Source of the DNA: Oxalobacteraceae bacterium AB_14
GTDB lineage: Bacteria > Pseudomonadota > Gammaproteobacteria > Burkholderiales > Burkholderiaceae_D
Direction of reading: 5' to 3'
NCBI GenBank assembly: GCA_000381565.1
Contig: KB906725.1
Coordinates: 2,047,803 to 2,111,802 of the forward strand
DNA length: 64,000 bases
The notes under the pieces were generated by a model, which saw nothing but the letters and a program-made list of their open reading frames with translations, was not told the origin of the DNA and did not search any database. Position 1 is the first letter of the stretch. Each line of letters begins with the position of its first letter. Both the position numbers and the translations under genes were made by a program. Of this stretch, positions 37,036-46,367 are shown piece after piece.

Positions 37036-38688
37036 ATGTCCTTGCCAAGTCCAGCGCAGCTTCTGCCGGGCGTGGGCGTGGGCTTGAGGGCTCCGCATTA
37101 CCGCCAGTTCCTCGAACAGCGGCCGCGCGCCGCCTGGCTCGAGGTCCATACCGAAAACTATCTCGATCAAGCCGGCTGGGACTGGCACGTGTTGCAGCAA
37201 CTGCGGCGCGATTATCCGATCAGCCTGCATGGCGTCGGGCTCGGACTGGGCTCGGCGCGCGGCTACTCCGGGCCGCACCTGGAACGCGTGCGCGCCCTGG
37301 TGGAGCGGGTCGAGCCGGTGCTGGTGTCCGAACATCTGTGCTGGGGCGCCGTCGGCGACCGGCAACTCAACGACCTTTTGCCGCTGACCCTGGACCAGGC
37401 CGCGCTCGATCTGCTGTGCGCGCGCGTGGGCCGCGTGCAGGACACGCTCAAGCGCCAGCTGTTGCTGGAAAACGTCTCGACCTATGTGCGCTTCCACGAC
37501 GATGCGATGAGCGAGGCGCAATTCATGGCGGCGCTGGCGGCGCGCAGCGGCTGCGCTCTGCTGCTGGACATTAACAATCTGTACGTCAATCAATGCAACC
37601 ACGGCGAAGACGCGCTGGCCGCGCTGGCCGCGATCGGTCCCGGCATGGTGGGCGAGATGCACCTGGCCGGCCATCTGGTGACGCCGCAGGCGGTGATCGA
37701 CCATCACGGCGACACCGTGGCCGAGCCGGTCTGGCGCCTGTACGAGGCGGCCTTGCAGCGCTTCGGCGCGGTGCCGACGCTGATCGAGTGGGACACCGAT
37801 ATTCCCGAGCTGAGTGTGCTGCTGGGCGAGGCCGGCAAGGCCGAGGCGCTGCATCGCCGCCATGCCGCGCCGGCGCCGGCCGCCGCGCCGCGCGCGCAGG
37901 TGCGGACCGCGGCGCCGGCGGAGCAGCCGGCGCTGGCCGCCTGCCAGCAGGTGTTTGCCGGCGCGCTGTTCGACGCGCGCCAGACGCCGGCGGCGCTGGC
38001 GCTGTTCAAGGGCGAGCACCAGGAGCACCGCTTTGCGCTGTATCGCGGCAACCTCGGCGCCACCTGGAGCAAGACCCTGGGCGCGGCCTATCCGGTGATC
38101 CAGCTGCTGGTGGGCGAGGAATTCTTCGGCGGCCTGGCGCAGGCTTACGGCCACGCGCACCCGTCCGACAGCGGCGACCTGAACCGCTTCGGCGCGCACT
38201 TCGGCGCCTTCCTGCGCGGCTTCCCGCATGTGGCCGATTTCCCCTACCTGCCGGACATGGCGGCGCTGGAGTGGGCCCTGCACCGCGCCCACTACGCGCC
38301 GTCGGCCGAGGGCGTGACGGCGCAGCAGATGGCGGCGCTGACGCCGCAGCAGATCGAAACGGCGCGGCTGCAACTGCATCCGGCCTGCACGCTGCTGGCG
38401 TCGGACTGGGCGACGGTGGCGCTGTGGCAGGCGCACCAGCCCGGCAGCGGCGTGCCGTTCCCGGACCAGCTGGCGGCGCCGTCCCACGGACTGGTCACGC
38501 GGCCGCGCTGGAAAACCCGGGTCTTGCCGCTGAGCGCGGCCAGCCACGCGGCGCTGTCGGTGCTGGCCGCCGGCGGCCAGCTGGGCGCGGCGCTGGACGC
38601 GGCGTTCGAGCGCGACGACGACTACGACTTCGCCGCCCATCTGCGGCAGTGGATGGATGTCGCCTTGATTGTCAGGATAGACGCCTAG
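37036..38688 (+). CDS. bufBC: Fused bufferin maturase: MNIO (DUF692, BufB) + DUF2063 (BufC)
   Basis: The 550-residue protein joins two proteins that are normally separate. Residues 1 to about 275 form the MNIO TIM barrel with metal-ligand motifs VSEHLCW, LLENVSTYV, LLLDINNLYVN, GEMHLAGH and IEWDTDIPE. An Ala/Pro linker (about 276-298) leads to a DUF2063 domain (CQQVFAGALFDAR, YRGNLGATWSKTL, HPSDSGDLNRFG) that in known systems recruits the precursor. Each half is near full length (about 280 and 250), so the fusion is not a truncation. The start at 37036 is the first ATG with GGAG upstream. It would act on BufA in the cytoplasm before export. Confidence 0.9.
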   Translation: MSLPSPAQLLPGVGVGLRAPHYRQFLEQRPRAAWLEVHTENYLDQAGWDWHVLQQLRRDYPISLHGVGLGLGSARGYSGPHLERVRALVERVEPVLVSEHLCWGAVGDRQLNDLLPLTLDQAALDLLCARVGRVQDTLKRQLLLENVSTYVRFHDDAMSEAQFMAALAARSGCALLLDINNLYVNQCNHGEDALAALAAIGPGMVGEMHLAGHLVTPQAVIDHHGDTVAEPVWRLYEAALQRFGAVPTLIEWDTDIPELSVLLGEAGKAEALHRRHAAPAPAAAPRAQVRTAAPAEQPALAACQQVFAGALFDARQTPAALALFKGEHQEHRFALYRGNLGATWSKTLGAAYPVIQLLVGEEFFGGLAQAYGHAHPSDSGDLNRFGAHFGAFLRGFPHVADFPYLPDMAALEWALHRAHYAPSAEGVTAQQMAALTPQQIETARLQLHPACTLLASDWATVALWQAHQPGSGVPFPDQLAAPSHGLVTRPRWKTRVLPLSAASHAALSVLAAGGQLGAALDAAFERDDDYDFAAHLRQWMDVALIVRIDA

Positions 38689-38715
38689 CGGCGACTAACT
38701 AATTTTGAAAGCGCA

Positions 38716-39183
38716 ATGATGAAAACTATCCTCGGACTGCACCAACAATTATCCCGCCACGACGCGGCACTGACCGCGTGGGGCGGTTCCCTGATGAGCC
38801 TGGCGCTGCGCTGGTATGTGGGCTGGCAATTCTTCAAGGCCGGCCTGATCAAGGTGGGCGACTGGAGCGCGACCCTGGCGCTGTTCCACGACGAGTACAA
38901 GGTGCCGCTGCTGCCGCCCGATCTGGCGGCCTGGTTCGGCGCGGCCGGCGAGCTGGCGCTGCCGCTGCTGCTGTGCGTGGGCCTGGTGTCGCGGCCGGCG
39001 GCGCTGGCGCTGTTGCTGGTGAACGCGATGGCGGTGATTTCCTACCCGCAGCTGTTTAGCTTTGAATGCCCGGCCGCGATCAACGACCATTTCTACTGGG
39101 GCGTCATGCTGCTGGCGCTGGTGGCCTTTGGTCCGGGCAGGTTTTCGCTCGATGCGTGGCTGGCCGGCCGCCGGCCGGCCTAG
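38716..39183 (+). CDS. bufD: DoxX-family membrane protein of the bufferin operon
   Basis: The 155-residue protein has four hydrophobic segments and DoxX features (LALRWYVGWQFFKAGLIKVG, AGELALPLLLCVGLVSR). DoxX proteins often close DUF2282-DUF692-DUF2063 operons, possibly aiding redox steps at the membrane. It begins 27 bases after the fusion gene; its stop overlaps the stop of the converging gene. Confidence 0.88.
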   Translation: MMKTILGLHQQLSRHDAALTAWGGSLMSLALRWYVGWQFFKAGLIKVGDWSATLALFHDEYKVPLLPPDLAAWFGAAGELALPLLLCVGLVSRPAALALLLVNAMAVISYPQLFSFECPAAINDHFYWGVMLLALVAFGPGRFSLDAWLAGRRPA

Positions 39184-39470
39184 CTCGGGCGGAAGGCGCG
39201 CAGGATTTTCGCTTCGCCGGTCAAGTCCTGGTGCAGGCGGTTGGCGGCGGCGGTCAGTGCGATCATGCGGTCGAGCTGGGTGTCTTCGAAGCGCGCCAGT
39301 TCTTCGGTGGCGGTCCGCAGCGCCTGCGCCAGCTTGGCGCGGGCCGACTGGTACAGCGCGCCGTTGTACTGGTCTGTGTTCTTGAGCAACTCCTCGGCGT
39401 TTTCGATCACTTGCCGCAGGTCGTCGAGCAGGCGTTCCTGCGTCTGGAGATGGTGTTCAGGATCGTCCAT
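39180..39470 (-). CDS. DUF883/ElaB-like protein without membrane anchor
   Basis: The 96-residue helical protein has the DUF883-type core (LRQVIENAEELLKNTDQYNG, then ALRTATEELARFEDTQLDRM). Family members such as ElaB/YqjD end in a membrane helix that tethers ribosomes to the inner membrane; here the chain ends LRAFRPS with no hydrophobic segment. It may be a soluble variant or a distant relative. The ATG at 39470 follows GGGGAA. Confidence 0.6.
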   Translation of the reverse strand: MDDPEHHLQTQERLLDDLRQVIENAEELLKNTDQYNGALYQSARAKLAQALRTATEELARFEDTQLDRMIALTAAANRLHQDLTGEAKILRAFRPS

Positions 39471-39626
39471 GACGTTCCCCTGGTCGTAAGAAAACTGGTT
39501 GAACAAGCCGGGTAGCGGGCCATCCCAATCTATCGGCGGTCAGGGCCGCCGGTTTGCGCTGGGTCAAACGCGCCCACCCGTCCTGACCTTCAGCTTAGGT
39601 CGTTATTGCCCAAATGCAAGATCAAT

Positions 39627-39845
39627 TCACGCCGCTTCGACGCTGATGCGGAGGTCGCCCACGCTCACCTGCTGGCCGGCGCGGATCTTGGCGGTCTTGC
39701 GCAATTCCTGCTTGCCGTCGACCTTGACGCCGCCGTCGGCGACCATCATCTTGCCGGCGCCGCCGCTGTCGCACAGGCCAACCAGCTTGAGCAGCTGATT
39801 CAGCTCAACAAATTCCCCGCTCAATTCAAAACTTACTTTCTGCAT
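39627..39845 (-). CDS. S4-domain RNA-binding protein (YbcJ type)
   Basis: The 72-residue protein is a single S4 RNA-binding fold (ELNQLLKLVGLCDSGGAGKM, then VKVDGKQELRKTAKIRAGQQ). YbcJ-like proteins are small RNA binders with unclear targets. GAGGATAAA precedes the ATG. Confidence 0.88.
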   Translation of the reverse strand: MQKVSFELSGEFVELNQLLKLVGLCDSGGAGKMMVADGGVKVDGKQELRKTAKIRAGQQVSVGDLRISVEAA

Positions 39846-40036
39846 TTTATCCTCTGTTGCTATGATGTGAAATCGGCGCCGCCGCTTACTTTCAGTAGTG
39901 TAGCGGCATTCCGACAGGGCCGCAGTTTACCTCACGAATACCGCGCGGTTGAGGTTGCCGTCGGGAAAAAAAGTTGCTATCCTGAGTTAACTGCTGAATT
40001 TTTGTGCAGTCTGGTTTGCTCTCAGCGAGTTGCATC

Positions 40037-40957
40037 ATGAATAAGCTCTTCTGGCCAGTCGCAGTCCTGATTTGTCCGCTTTCCGGCTACGCGGGCGCCG
40101 CCGCATCCGATCCCTTCTCCCTGCAAAAACCAGCGCCCGCGTTTGAAAAGCGGGCCGATTCGTCGCTGCTGTTCGAGGCGGCGGACCGGCAGCTGGCGCT
40201 CAGCGAGCAGCTGCAGGGCGACGCCGCGCCGCGCTACGGCGCCGGCTATGCCGGCGGGCCGCGCCTGCATTTCGGCGCCTTGCCGGACAACCTGGCGCTG
40301 CTCGATCCGCTGGGCCCCATGCTCAACGAGCACAGCAAGCGGTTCCTCACCAGCGCGGATTTTGAAAAGAAAATGGGGCGCGCGGTCGGCATCCTGACCA
40401 TCGGCATCTTGCGCGAGACCGGCTCGGCGCTGGGCTCGCAGCAGACGCCGGCGCTGGCGATGAACACCCGGCCGACCACCACCTTCACCTCGCTGTCGCT
40501 GGGCTATGCGCTCAGTTCGCGCAGCGCGCTGATGTTGATGGCCTCCTATGGCAAGACCGAGGGCATCGGCAACCCGGACAGCCTGATCGCGCAGGTGTCG
40601 TCGGTGCGCACGATGGCGTTCAGCGTCGGCCTGTCGACCCGCCAGGTGTTCAACAGCCACGACCGTTTTGCGGTGACCTTGTCGGTGCCGGCCAAGGTGC
40701 GTTCCGGCACGCTGCAATACAGCGGCTCGGCGCCGCAGTCCGGCGATCCGGGCGCGCCGGCCTTTGGCGCGCCGACCCTGAACCTGCGGCCGACCGCCAC
40801 CGAGCGCGACCTGGAATTTGGCTACACCACCATGTTCGGCCGCGACGGCCGCGGGGGCAAGCTGACCGGCGCGGTGATGTGGCGGGTCCATCCCGGCCAC
40901 GACGCCAGCGCCCGGCCGGATTGGCTGACCGGGGTGCGCTACTCGTACGGGTTTTAA
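40037..40957 (+). CDS. Probable outer-membrane beta-barrel protein
   Basis: The 306-residue product has a signal peptide (KLFWPVAVLICPLSGYAGAA) and, from about residue 120, alternating amphipathic strands ending in GVRYSYGF with a C-terminal Phe, as in outer-membrane barrels. The end (ERDLEFGYTTMFGRDGRGGK, MWRVHPGHDA) resembles the barrel found after S8 protease autotransporters in this group, but no protease domain is present. It could be a detached barrel or a porin-like protein. Confidence 0.6.
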   Translation: MNKLFWPVAVLICPLSGYAGAAASDPFSLQKPAPAFEKRADSSLLFEAADRQLALSEQLQGDAAPRYGAGYAGGPRLHFGALPDNLALLDPLGPMLNEHSKRFLTSADFEKKMGRAVGILTIGILRETGSALGSQQTPALAMNTRPTTTFTSLSLGYALSSRSALMLMASYGKTEGIGNPDSLIAQVSSVRTMAFSVGLSTRQVFNSHDRFAVTLSVPAKVRSGTLQYSGSAPQSGDPGAPAFGAPTLNLRPTATERDLEFGYTTMFGRDGRGGKLTGAVMWRVHPGHDASARPDWLTGVRYSYGF

Positions 40958-40961
40958 ACCT

Positions 40962-42359
40962 TTAGCCGCTGGCGCCGGGACGGGTCATGTCCAGCGGCAC
41001 GACCCACTGCTCGAATTGCTCGGCGCTGACGTAGCCCAGCGCCAGCGCGGCCTCCTTCAACGTGCTTCCCTCGTGCTGGGCCTGCTTGGCGATGGTGGCG
41101 GCCCGGTCGTAGCCGATGTGCGGCGCCAGCGCGGTGACCAGCATCAGCGAGCGTTCCATCAACTCGGCGATGCGGCCGCGGTTGGGCACTATCCCGTGCA
41201 CACAATGTGCGTCGAAGCTGCGCATGCCGTCGGCCAGCAGGCGCGCGCTTTGCAGGAAGTTGTGGGCGATCAGCGGCTTGTAGACGTTCAACTCGAAGTT
41301 GCCGGAGGCGCCGCCGATGGTGATGGCGACGTCGTTGCCGAACACCTGGCAGCACAGCATGGTGAGCGCCTCGCACTGGGTGGGGTTGACCTTGCCCGGC
41401 ATGATGGAGCTGCCCGGCTCGTTTTCCGGGATGCTCAGTTCGCCCAGGCCGGAGCGCGGGCCGGACGCCATCCAGCGCACGTCGTTGGCGATCTTCATCA
41501 GCGCGGCGGACAGGGTCTTGAGCGCGCCGTGGGCCGACAGCAGGGCGTCGTGGCCGGCCAGCGCGGCGAATTTGTTGTCGGCGCTGCGGAAGGGCAGGGC
41601 CAGCGTGTGCTCCAGCTCGGCGGCGATGCGGTGCGCGTATTCGGGATGGGCGTTGAGGCCGGTGCCGACCGCCGTGCCGCCGGCCGCCAGCTGCAGCACG
41701 CCGGGCAGGGCGGTGCTGATGGCGCGCTCGGCGAAGTCGAGGTGGGCGACGTAGCCGGAAAACTCCTGGCCCAGGGTCAGCGGCGTGGCGTCCTGCAGGT
41801 GGGTGCGGCCGATCTTGACGATGCCGGCGAAGGCCTCGGCCTTGGCGTGCAGGCTGTCGCGCAGCGCGCGCAGCGCCGGCAGCACCTGGCCGGCCAGCGC
41901 CTGGGCGGCCGCCACGTGGATGGCGGTGGGGAAGATGTCGTTCGACGACTGGCCCAGGTTGACGTCGTCGTTGGGGTGCAGCTTGCGGCCCGCGCCGCGC
42001 ACGCCGCCCATCAGCTCGGAGCCGCGGTTGGCCAGCACCTCGTTCATGTTCATATTCGACTGGGTGCCGGAGCCGGTCTGCCACACGGCCAGCGGGAACT
42101 CGCTGGGGTGGCGGCCGGCCAGCACTTCGTCGGCGGCCTGGGTGATGGCGATGGCCTTGGCGCCGTCGAGCAGGCCCAGGTCCAGGTTGACGCGCGCGGC
42201 GGCGCGCTTGACGCTGGCCAGCGCATGGATCAGCTCGGGCGGCATGCGCTCGGTGGAGATGTGGAAGTGTTCCAGCGAGCGCTGGGTTTGCGCGCCCCAC
42301 AACTGGTGGTCGGGGACGTCGATCGGGCCAAAACTGTCACGTTCACTTCTGGTGTTCAT
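40962..42359 (-). CDS. fumC: Class II fumarate hydratase
   Basis: FumC interconverts fumarate and malate in the TCA cycle without iron-sulfur clusters. The 465-residue protein has the superfamily signature GSSIMPGKVNPTQCEA, the active-site TGSGTQSNMNMNEVLANR and the substrate loop HPNDDVNLGQSSND. The ATG at 42359 follows AAGGAAAAACC. Class II enzymes resist oxidative stress and iron limitation. Confidence 0.96.
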   Translation of the reverse strand: MNTRSERDSFGPIDVPDHQLWGAQTQRSLEHFHISTERMPPELIHALASVKRAAARVNLDLGLLDGAKAIAITQAADEVLAGRHPSEFPLAVWQTGSGTQSNMNMNEVLANRGSELMGGVRGAGRKLHPNDDVNLGQSSNDIFPTAIHVAAAQALAGQVLPALRALRDSLHAKAEAFAGIVKIGRTHLQDATPLTLGQEFSGYVAHLDFAERAISTALPGVLQLAAGGTAVGTGLNAHPEYAHRIAAELEHTLALPFRSADNKFAALAGHDALLSAHGALKTLSAALMKIANDVRWMASGPRSGLGELSIPENEPGSSIMPGKVNPTQCEALTMLCCQVFGNDVAITIGGASGNFELNVYKPLIAHNFLQSARLLADGMRSFDAHCVHGIVPNRGRIAELMERSLMLVTALAPHIGYDRAATIAKQAQHEGSTLKEAALALGYVSAEQFEQWVVPLDMTRPGASG

Positions 42360-42513
42360 GGTTTTTCCTTTGGGCGGGGAGGCAATCATGTGTGTTTGCT
42401 AAGTGGCTTCCAGTGTAGCGCAGTCCTGAAAAATTAACCTAGGGCTACAAAACCGGGAAAATCAGCCGTTATAGCTGATACACTTTAAGAATTCGCCTCC
42501 AAGCGACCCCGAC

Positions 42514-43725
42514 ATGCAGCGCACACCATTCCTGACCACGATCTTTGCCTGCGCCGGCGCGCTGCTGCTGGCGGCCGCCGCGCCGGCGGCGGAGCTGGGC
42601 GATATCGCCGTGCGCTCCTACATCGGCCAGCCGCTGGCGGCCGATATCGAGCTGGTGCAGCTGGCGCCGGACGAGGTGTCGGCCTTGCAGGTGCGGCTGG
42701 CGCAGCAGGATGTGTATCGCGGCGCCAGCATCAGCATGAATCCGGCGCTGGCCTCGGTGCACCTGTCGGTGGTGCGGCGCGACGGCCGCCAGTTCCTGCA
42801 TGTCACCACCACCCGCAACATCGACGCCGAGTATGTGCATTTGTTCCTGGAGCTGAGCGCCGCCGGGCGCCAGGATGTGCGCGCGGCCACCGTGTGGCTG
42901 CAGGCCGATCCGAATCCGGCGCCGGCGCCACCGCCGGCCATGACGGCGGCGCAGGCGGCGGCGTTGGCGCGGGTGGAGCTGGCGGCCAGGGAGACGGCGC
43001 TGGCGGCGCCGCCCGCGCCCGCCGTGGCGCCGGCGCGGGACCGGACGCGGCCGGCGCCGATGCCGGCCGCGCATGAATCCGAAGTGGGCGAGGCGGCGCG
43101 CGACGACGACGGCTTGCCGCTGGGCGTGGCGCAGGCTTTGCTGCCTTTGGCGCCGTTGCCGCTGCCTAAGGGCGTGAAGCGGCCGGCGGCGCCGGCCGCG
43201 TGCAAGCCGTCCGGCATGGGCGCGAAAGAATGCGCGGCGCTCGATACGCACAGTGTGGAGTTGTCCAGCAAGCTCGACGAGCTGGAGGGTAAGCTGAGGT
43301 TGCTGCAAGGGGCGCTGGCGGCGAAGGGCGGGGCGGCCAGTGCGGCGGCGCACGCGGCGTCGGTCCAGGCCGTGGCGCCGACGCTGGCGCCGGCGCCGGC
43401 GTCCGCGTCTGCGGCGAGCTCGGCGGCGTCCGAGGAGGCCGCGGCGCCGGTCAGGAAGGTGCGCGTGTTGCCCAAGTTGAAGTACAAAAAGGAAAAACCG
43501 CCGGAACCGGCCGCCAGCAACATGCCGCTGATCGCCGCCGGCGCCGGCGTGCTGGCCTTGCTGCTGGGCGCCGGCGGCTATCTCTACCTGCGCAAGAGAC
43601 GCGGCAGCGGGCCGCTGAAAATCTGGCAGGGCTTCCGCAGGAAAAAGCCGGGCGGCGAGGGCGAGCAGCCGGTGGAGGCGCCGCCGCTGCACGACGTGAC
43701 GCCGGAATCAATGATGCAGCAGTAA
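42514..43725 (+). CDS. FimV-like protein
   Basis: The 403-residue product has a signal peptide, then the FimV N-terminal region (LGDIAVRSYIGQPLAADIEL) characteristic of the family. A long Ala/Pro-rich middle, a short coiled coil (SKLDELEGKLRLLQGALAAK), one membrane helix (MPLIAAGAGVLALLLGAGGY, about 345-365) and a basic cytoplasmic tail follow. FimV organises type IV pili and polar proteins through peptidoglycan binding. It lacks the LysM and TPR parts of full FimV, so it is a reduced paralogue. Confidence 0.8.
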   Translation: MQRTPFLTTIFACAGALLLAAAAPAAELGDIAVRSYIGQPLAADIELVQLAPDEVSALQVRLAQQDVYRGASISMNPALASVHLSVVRRDGRQFLHVTTTRNIDAEYVHLFLELSAAGRQDVRAATVWLQADPNPAPAPPPAMTAAQAAALARVELAARETALAAPPAPAVAPARDRTRPAPMPAAHESEVGEAARDDDGLPLGVAQALLPLAPLPLPKGVKRPAAPAACKPSGMGAKECAALDTHSVELSSKLDELEGKLRLLQGALAAKGGAASAAAHAASVQAVAPTLAPAPASASAASSAASEEAAAPVRKVRVLPKLKYKKEKPPEPAASNMPLIAAGAGVLALLLGAGGYLYLRKRRGSGPLKIWQGFRRKKPGGEGEQPVEAPPLHDVTPESMMQQ

Positions 43726-43815
43726 TAAGTATATAACTGCACGCTCTGATCGAGGCCAGACAATCTGGGGTATAGTATTCGACCCCCTCCGTCTTCCCCA
43801 TACTGAAAGAGCGCT

Positions 43816-45021
43816 ATGACCGCAGTAGAGCAATATCAAGCTTTCAAACAACTCGGCCTGAAGTTGGACATGTCCCGTGGCAAGCCTGCCCCCGAGCAAT
43901 TGGATTTGTCGAACGGCCTGATGGCCGCGCTGGACGGCTACAAGGCCGCCGACGGCACCGACGGCCGCAACTACGGCGGCACCGTCGGCCTGCCGGAAGC
44001 GCGCGAGCTGTTCGGCAAGCTGCTGGACGTGCCGGCCGCGCAGGTCGTGGTCGACAGCAGCGCCAGCCTGTCGCTGATGCATGACGTGATCATCTACAGC
44101 CTGCTCAACGGCACGCCCGGCAACGCCCCATGGGTGCGCGAGCCGGTCACCTTCCTGTGCCCGGTGCCGGGCTACGACCGCCACTTCGCCATCTGCGAAG
44201 CGCGCGGCATCAAGATGATCAACATTCCGATGAGTGTAGCCGGTCCGGACATGGACCTGGTGGAGAAACTGGTGGCCGAGGACGCCAGCATCAAGGGCAT
44301 GTGGTGCGTGCCCAAGTACAGCAATCCGGGCGGCGTGGTGTATTCGGACGCCGTGGTGGCGCGCCTGGCGGCGATGAAGACGGCGGCGCCGGACTTCCGC
44401 CTGATGTGGGACGACGCATACCGCTTCCACCATCTGGGCGAGCAAAAGCTGGAAGTGGCCAATATCCTGGACGCCTGCGCCAAGGCCGGCAACCCGGACC
44501 GCGCGATCGTGTTCGCCTCGTCGTCGAAGGTGACCTGGGCCGGTTCGGGTATCGCCGCGCTGGCCGCGTCGCCGGCCAATATCGCCTGGTGGACCAAGCA
44601 CGCCGGCATCCGCAGCATCGGCCCGGACAAGATCAACCAGCTGCGCCATGTGCGCCTGCTGAAGGACTTGCCGACGGTGGAAGCCTTGATGGAACAGCAC
44701 CGTTTGCTGCTGAAGCCGAAGTTCGACGCGGTGCTGGCGCAGTTCGAGCGCCATCTGGCCGAGGTGCCGGGCGTGTCGTGGACGCGTCCGCAGGGCGGCT
44801 ACTTCATCGACCTGGTGACGCCGGACGGTACGGCCAAGCGCACCGTGGCGCTGGCCAAGGAGGCGGGCATCACACTGACGCCGGCCGGCGCGGCTTTCCC
44901 TTACGGCAACGATGCTAAGGACAGCCATATCCGCATCGCGCCGAGTTTCCCGTCGCTGGACGAGATCACCCAGGCGGCGCAGGGCATCGCCTTGTCGCTG
45001 AAGCTGGCGCTGGCGGGCTGA
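43816..45021 (+). CDS. Class I aminotransferase, MocR-type family
   Basis: The 401-residue PLP enzyme starts with LKLDMSRGKPAPEQLDLSNG, typical of the Aminotran_MocR family. It has the PLP-binding Lys in FASSSKVTWAGSG and Asp/Tyr in MWDDAYRFHH. It lacks a DNA-binding domain, so it is an enzyme rather than a MocR regulator. Family members are usually called aspartate or alanine aminotransferases; the amino-acid substrate cannot be read from the sequence. A terminator follows. Confidence 0.88.
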   Translation: MTAVEQYQAFKQLGLKLDMSRGKPAPEQLDLSNGLMAALDGYKAADGTDGRNYGGTVGLPEARELFGKLLDVPAAQVVVDSSASLSLMHDVIIYSLLNGTPGNAPWVREPVTFLCPVPGYDRHFAICEARGIKMINIPMSVAGPDMDLVEKLVAEDASIKGMWCVPKYSNPGGVVYSDAVVARLAAMKTAAPDFRLMWDDAYRFHHLGEQKLEVANILDACAKAGNPDRAIVFASSSKVTWAGSGIAALAASPANIAWWTKHAGIRSIGPDKINQLRHVRLLKDLPTVEALMEQHRLLLKPKFDAVLAQFERHLAEVPGVSWTRPQGGYFIDLVTPDGTAKRTVALAKEAGITLTPAGAAFPYGNDAKDSHIRIAPSFPSLDEITQAAQGIALSLKLALAG

Positions 45022-45034
45022 TCGCCCCAGACGT

Positions 45035-45092
45035 AAAAAAGCCTTATGCGCTTGCGACGCTCAAGATCGTCGCAAAGCCATAAGGCTTTTTT
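45035..45092. terminator. Bidirectional terminator between aminotransferase and fliT
   Basis: AAAAAAGCCTTATG pairs with CATAAGGCTTTTTT, and an inner stem TTGCGACG/CGTCGCAA extends it. A T-run follows on each strand for the converging genes. Confidence 0.88.
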
Positions 45093-45110
45093 TTATTGGG
45101 GCAGGGCGTT

Positions 45111-45389
45111 TTACTGACGCGACATGCCGGGCACGTTGTTGGCCCAAGGTTCGGTGACGTCGCGGATGGCGCGGTCGTTGGCCAGGATTTGTTTCAGCAG
45201 GTCGATCTTGCGCAGCCGCGGCGCGCCGTTCAGGGCCGGTGCGCCAGTGGCGGCCGCGCGGGCTACGCTGGCGCATTGCGCTTCCAGGCGGCTCAGGCCG
45301 TCGAAATCGCCCAGACGTGCGGCGGCGGCCATTTGATTGGTCAAACCGGCAATATTTTCGTACATCGAGAGGACTTCGGTGGAGGTCAT
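45111..45389 (-). CDS. fliT: Flagellar protein FliT
   Basis: The 92-residue all-helical protein (MTSTEVLSMYENIAGLTNQM) matches betaproteobacterial FliT. It chaperones the filament cap FliD and restrains FlhDC. It ends with a conserved helix LRKIDLLKQILANDRAIRDV. GGGTGAGAA precedes the ATG at 45389. No other flagellar gene is adjacent. Confidence 0.82.
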   Translation of the reverse strand: MTSTEVLSMYENIAGLTNQMAAAARLGDFDGLSRLEAQCASVARAAATGAPALNGAPRLRKIDLLKQILANDRAIRDVTEPWANNVPGMSRQ

Positions 45390-45494
45390 GTTCTCACCCT
45401 GGCTAGTTATCACGAATTACCGCATGTCCTGATTAACGTCGCCTTAAACGGGAACTTTAGGGTGTTTTGAAAAAATAGTTGAAAAAGATCAAAA

Positions 45495-45516
45495 AAAAGC
45501 CCCATACGGGGCTTTT
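45495..45516 (-). terminator. Terminator of the HDOD gene
   Basis: AAAAGCCCC pairs with GGGGCTTTT around ATAC. On the minus strand it is followed by eight T. It lies 24 bases beyond the HDOD stop. Confidence 0.88.
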
Positions 45517-45539
45517 CGTGGTGTTAAGAGCAAGCTGGC

Positions 45540-46367
45540 TTATTTGACCAGCTCTTCCAGCCCGGCGCTCAGCTCGTCCGGCGACGGCATGTCGTCGATC
45601 AGGGCGTTGTCGTCCAGGCCCAGTTCCTCGGCCAGGTCGGCCGGGTAGCAGGCGGCGATTTCCTCGTCGTTCAGGCCGGCCTGCTCGACGCGGGCGCGCC
45701 AGGCGGCCAGCGAGACCACGGCGGCCAGGCGGTTCAGCTCGCCGTTGTGGTGCGGCTCGGGGAAGGCCAGGATGGTTTCCGAGAAGGTCAGCGGGAACTT
45801 CCAGCGCTTGGCCAGTTCGGCGCCGACGTCGGCGAAGGTGAAGCCGAACGAGGCTTGCTCGGCGTCCAGGCGGCGCGAGTCCAGCGGGCCGGCCACCTTG
45901 TCGAGCGCCATCGCCTGCTCGGCCATCGCCGAGTGGATCACCAGCTGGCCGATGGCGTGCATCATGCCGATGGTGAAGGCGAGGTCGGTGTTTTCCTTGG
46001 TTTTCTTGGCGATCCACTTGGCCGACACCGCGGTGTGCAGGCTGTAGCGCCAGAATTGCTTGAGGTCGAGACCGGGCACGGTCTTGAAGCCGCTGACCAG
46101 GCCGGAACTGATGACCAGCGTGCGCACGGTCACGAAGCCGAGCATCAGCACCGCGTCTTCCACCGTGCCGATGCTGCGCGACACGTGGTAGTAGGCCGAG
46201 TTGGCCAGGCGCAGCAGCTTGGCGCTCAGCACCGGATCCGTCGACAGTTTCTTCGCGATCTCTTCGGTCGAAACGCTGGCCTTGTCGAAACTGCTGATCA
46301 GCTCTTCCACGACTTTGGGCGCGGTGGGCAACGCAGTGGGATTCTGGAACAGGGCATCAAGTTTCAT
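45540..46367 (-). CDS. HDOD-domain signalling protein
   Basis: The 275-residue protein is almost entirely one HDOD domain (TAPKVVEELISSFDKASVST, STDPVLSAKLLRLANSAYYH, LGFVTVRTLVISSGL). HDOD domains lack phosphodiesterase residues of HD-GYP proteins and serve as signalling scaffolds in chemotaxis, c-di-GMP and stress pathways. The start has AGGAGATAAAT just upstream. Confidence 0.9.
   Translation of the reverse strand: MKLDALFQNPTALPTAPKVVEELISSFDKASVSTEEIAKKLSTDPVLSAKLLRLANSAYYHVSRSIGTVEDAVLMLGFVTVRTLVISSGLVSGFKTVPGLDLKQFWRYSLHTAVSAKWIAKKTKENTDLAFTIGMMHAIGQLVIHSAMAEQAMALDKVAGPLDSRRLDAEQASFGFTFADVGAELAKRWKFPLTFSETILAFPEPHHNGELNRLAAVVSLAAWRARVEQAGLNDEEIAACYPADLAEELGLDDNALIDDMPSPDELSAGLEELVK

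Noticed and set aside
36751..38640. 629-codon open frame opposite the bufferin operon
   Set aside because: Antisense shadow of the MNIO-DUF2063 fusion, arising from third-position GC bias.
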